From NCBI GenBank assembly GCA_937982515.1, contig CALJMB010000350.1, positions 1-7,215 on the forward strand: 7,215 nucleotides of DNA, given 5' to 3'. The translations under genes and the position numbers were made by a program. The DNA comes from an uncultured Balneolaceae bacterium. GTDB taxonomy: Bacteria > Bacteroidota > Rhodothermia > Balneolales > Balneolaceae. The first letter of the stretch is position 1. Each line of letters opens with the position of its first letter. Under the pieces are notes generated by a model. It was given only the letters and a program-made list of their open reading frames with translations, made no database searches and was not told the DNA's origin. This document shows, one piece after another, positions 6,154 to 7,215 of the stretch.

Positions 6154-7215
6154 TTAATTAAACTGTTGAGGGATTATAGTACGGCGCTCCCCGGCATCCA
6201 GCTCTACAGTTATGCTTTTACCTCTGTAGCTGATGCTATAACTGCCTGCTTTTTGCGCCTGTATCCCGGCCTTTTCCAGCGTGCCGCCTGCCCAGATAAT
6301 ATCGATGGTGCATCCTCCGCGGGCTCTCAGGCCTTTCACGCTGCCTTGAGCCCAGGCGGTGGGCAGTGCAGGCAGCAGATCGATAATATCTGTATGCGAT
6401 TGCAGGAGCATTTCAGCTATTCCCGCCACACCTCCCATATTTCCATCCAGCTGAAAGGGAGGATGAGCAGACAAGAGGTTTGAATAGCTGCCACTTGCAT
6501 ACTGCATGTTTTGAATCTCGAAGCCCGCCGGACGAAGCAGGTGCCTAAATATCTTGTAGGCGCGATCACCATCTTTCAACCGGGCCCAAAAATTAATCTT
6601 CCAGGCTAGTGACCAGCCGGTTCCCCCATCGCCACGGGCTGTCAGACTGGTAAAGGCCGCGCGGGCCAATTCCGGTGTTTGAACAGGGGAAATCTGACTA
6701 CCCGGATAAAGCGCATACAGGTGAGACACATGCCGGTGATGATTGGTGGAGTCGTCCACATCTTCTTTCCACTCTTGAAGTTGCCCCCACCGCCCAATCT
6801 GCGGTGGATAGATCCGGTCCCGGATATTGGTGACTTCCTCCCGAAAACCCTCATCCGTATCAAGCAGTTCTGCCGCAGCGGCTGTATTGTTCAAAATATC
6901 CCATGCAATCTGATGATCCATGGAAGCGCCCGCAGAAATCCCTCCGTGCTCTGGTGAGTACGAGGGCATCGAGACCAGGAATCCATTTTCATCCTCCGTC
7001 AGGTAATCCATCCAGAACAGAGCAGCTTTTTTCATGACAGGATAGGCTGTATCTCTCAGGAACTGCTCATCGCCGTTAAAGGCATAGTGTTCCCAAAGGT
7101 GGCGGCTCAGCCAGCCCGCTCCACCGGGGAAAAACCCCCAGGGCAGTCCCCAGCCCGGGGAGGTGTATCCGAAGGCGTTATTCATAGTGTTGACCACCCA
7201 TCCCCGGGCGCCAAA
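6154..7215 (-). CDS. GH95 family alpha-L-fucosidase, C-terminal part (cut by window end)
   Basis: The reading frame runs in from the window edge and gives 353 residues before the TAA stop; a GTG at 7195-7197 is internal and not the start, since the family motif GARGW lies upstream of it. Family GH95 enzymes cleave terminal alpha-L-fucose (or in some cases alpha-L-galactose) by inversion. Visible signatures, numbered from the edge, are WLSRHLWEHY (35-44), PSYSPEHGG (84-92) with the likely general acid Glu89 (codon 6949-6951), HHRHVSHLYALYPG (159-172), and FQLDGNMGG (254-262) with Asp257, equivalent to the water-activating Asp766 of Bifidobacterium AfcA. The catalytic asparagines lie outside the window, as do any signal peptide and the N-terminal domain. 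A beta-rich C-terminal domain follows the barrel (about 270-353). The usual HHNTD segment after GARGW is replaced by VVNTMNNAFG, suggesting a subgroup. It is the first gene visible in the fucose operon. Confidence 0.88.
   Translation of the reverse strand, partial: FGARGWVVNTMNNAFGYTSPGWGLPWGFFPGGAGWLSRHLWEHYAFNGDEQFLRDTAYPVMKKAALFWMDYLTEDENGFLVSMPSYSPEHGGISAGASMDHQIAWDILNNTAAAAELLDTDEGFREEVTNIRDRIYPPQIGRWGQLQEWKEDVDDSTNHHRHVSHLYALYPGSQISPVQTPELARAAFTSLTARGDGGTGWSLAWKINFWARLKDGDRAYKIFRHLLRPAGFEIQNMQYASGSYSNLLSAHPPFQLDGNMGGVAGIAEMLLQSHTDIIDLLPALPTAWAQGSVKGLRARGGCTIDIIWAGGTLEKAGIQAQKAGSYSISYRGKSITVELDAGERRTIIPQQFN

Larger units (their letters stand above)
3053..7215 (-). other. L-fucose release, uptake and catabolism operon (partial)
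   Basis: Four genes read in the same direction with gaps of 28, 57 and 25 bases: GH95 fucosidase, fuconate dehydratase, FucP symporter and RhaM-type mutarotase. The set links extracellular or periplasmic fucose release to import, anomer conversion and the dehydratase step of the non-phosphorylative pathway. No fucose isomerase, fuculokinase or fuculose-phosphate aldolase gene is visible, which favours the oxidative route. No regulator gene or convincing promoter lies in the internal gaps, so the promoter is probably beyond the right edge. Co-transcription is inferred from spacing and function. Confidence 0.75.

Overview
The window looks like part of a chromosome from a Bacteroidota-type bacterium (Bacteroidota, Balneolota or Rhodothermota). 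The grounds are the style of the fucose genes, the lack of clear Shine-Dalgarno sequences, roughly balanced base composition and dispersed AT-rich extragenic repeats. This placement is inference from protein style, not from a marker gene. Two blocks of genes face each other and converge at about 2846-3052.

Plus-strand block (1-2845): an inverted and direct repeat element at 1-75, then a full-length ATP-dependent DNA ligase homologue (91-1818), a short gap holding a second repeat (about 1825-1878), and a helix-hairpin-helix protein of the AlkA/OGG1-like DNA glycosylase superfamily (1898-2845). Both proteins are intact and keep their folds' landmark motifs, yet both have substitutions at active-site positions. 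The ligase keeps the nucleotide-accepting lysine (Lys251) but differs at motif Ia, III, IIIa, IV and V positions. The glycosylase-like protein has Gln253 where the catalytic Asp of the superfamily should be. This tandem pair is the most unusual thing in the window.

Minus-strand block (7215 down to 3053): a tightly spaced, co-directional L-fucose utilisation cluster. In transcription order it contains a GH95 alpha-L-fucosidase family enzyme (cut by the window end, C-terminal 353 residues present), L-fuconate dehydratase of the enolase superfamily with every catalytic residue present, an L-fucose:H+ symporter of the FucP family, and a RhaM-family sugar mutarotase. Gaps are 28, 57 and 25 bases, consistent with one operon. 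Together they would release fucose from glycans, import it, speed anomer conversion and carry out the dehydratase step of the oxidative, non-phosphorylative fucose route. The fucose dehydrogenase, lactonase and later enzymes are not in the window and may lie outside it.

No tRNA, rRNA, CRISPR array, transposase or phage gene was seen. No intergenic stretch exceeds 300 bases.
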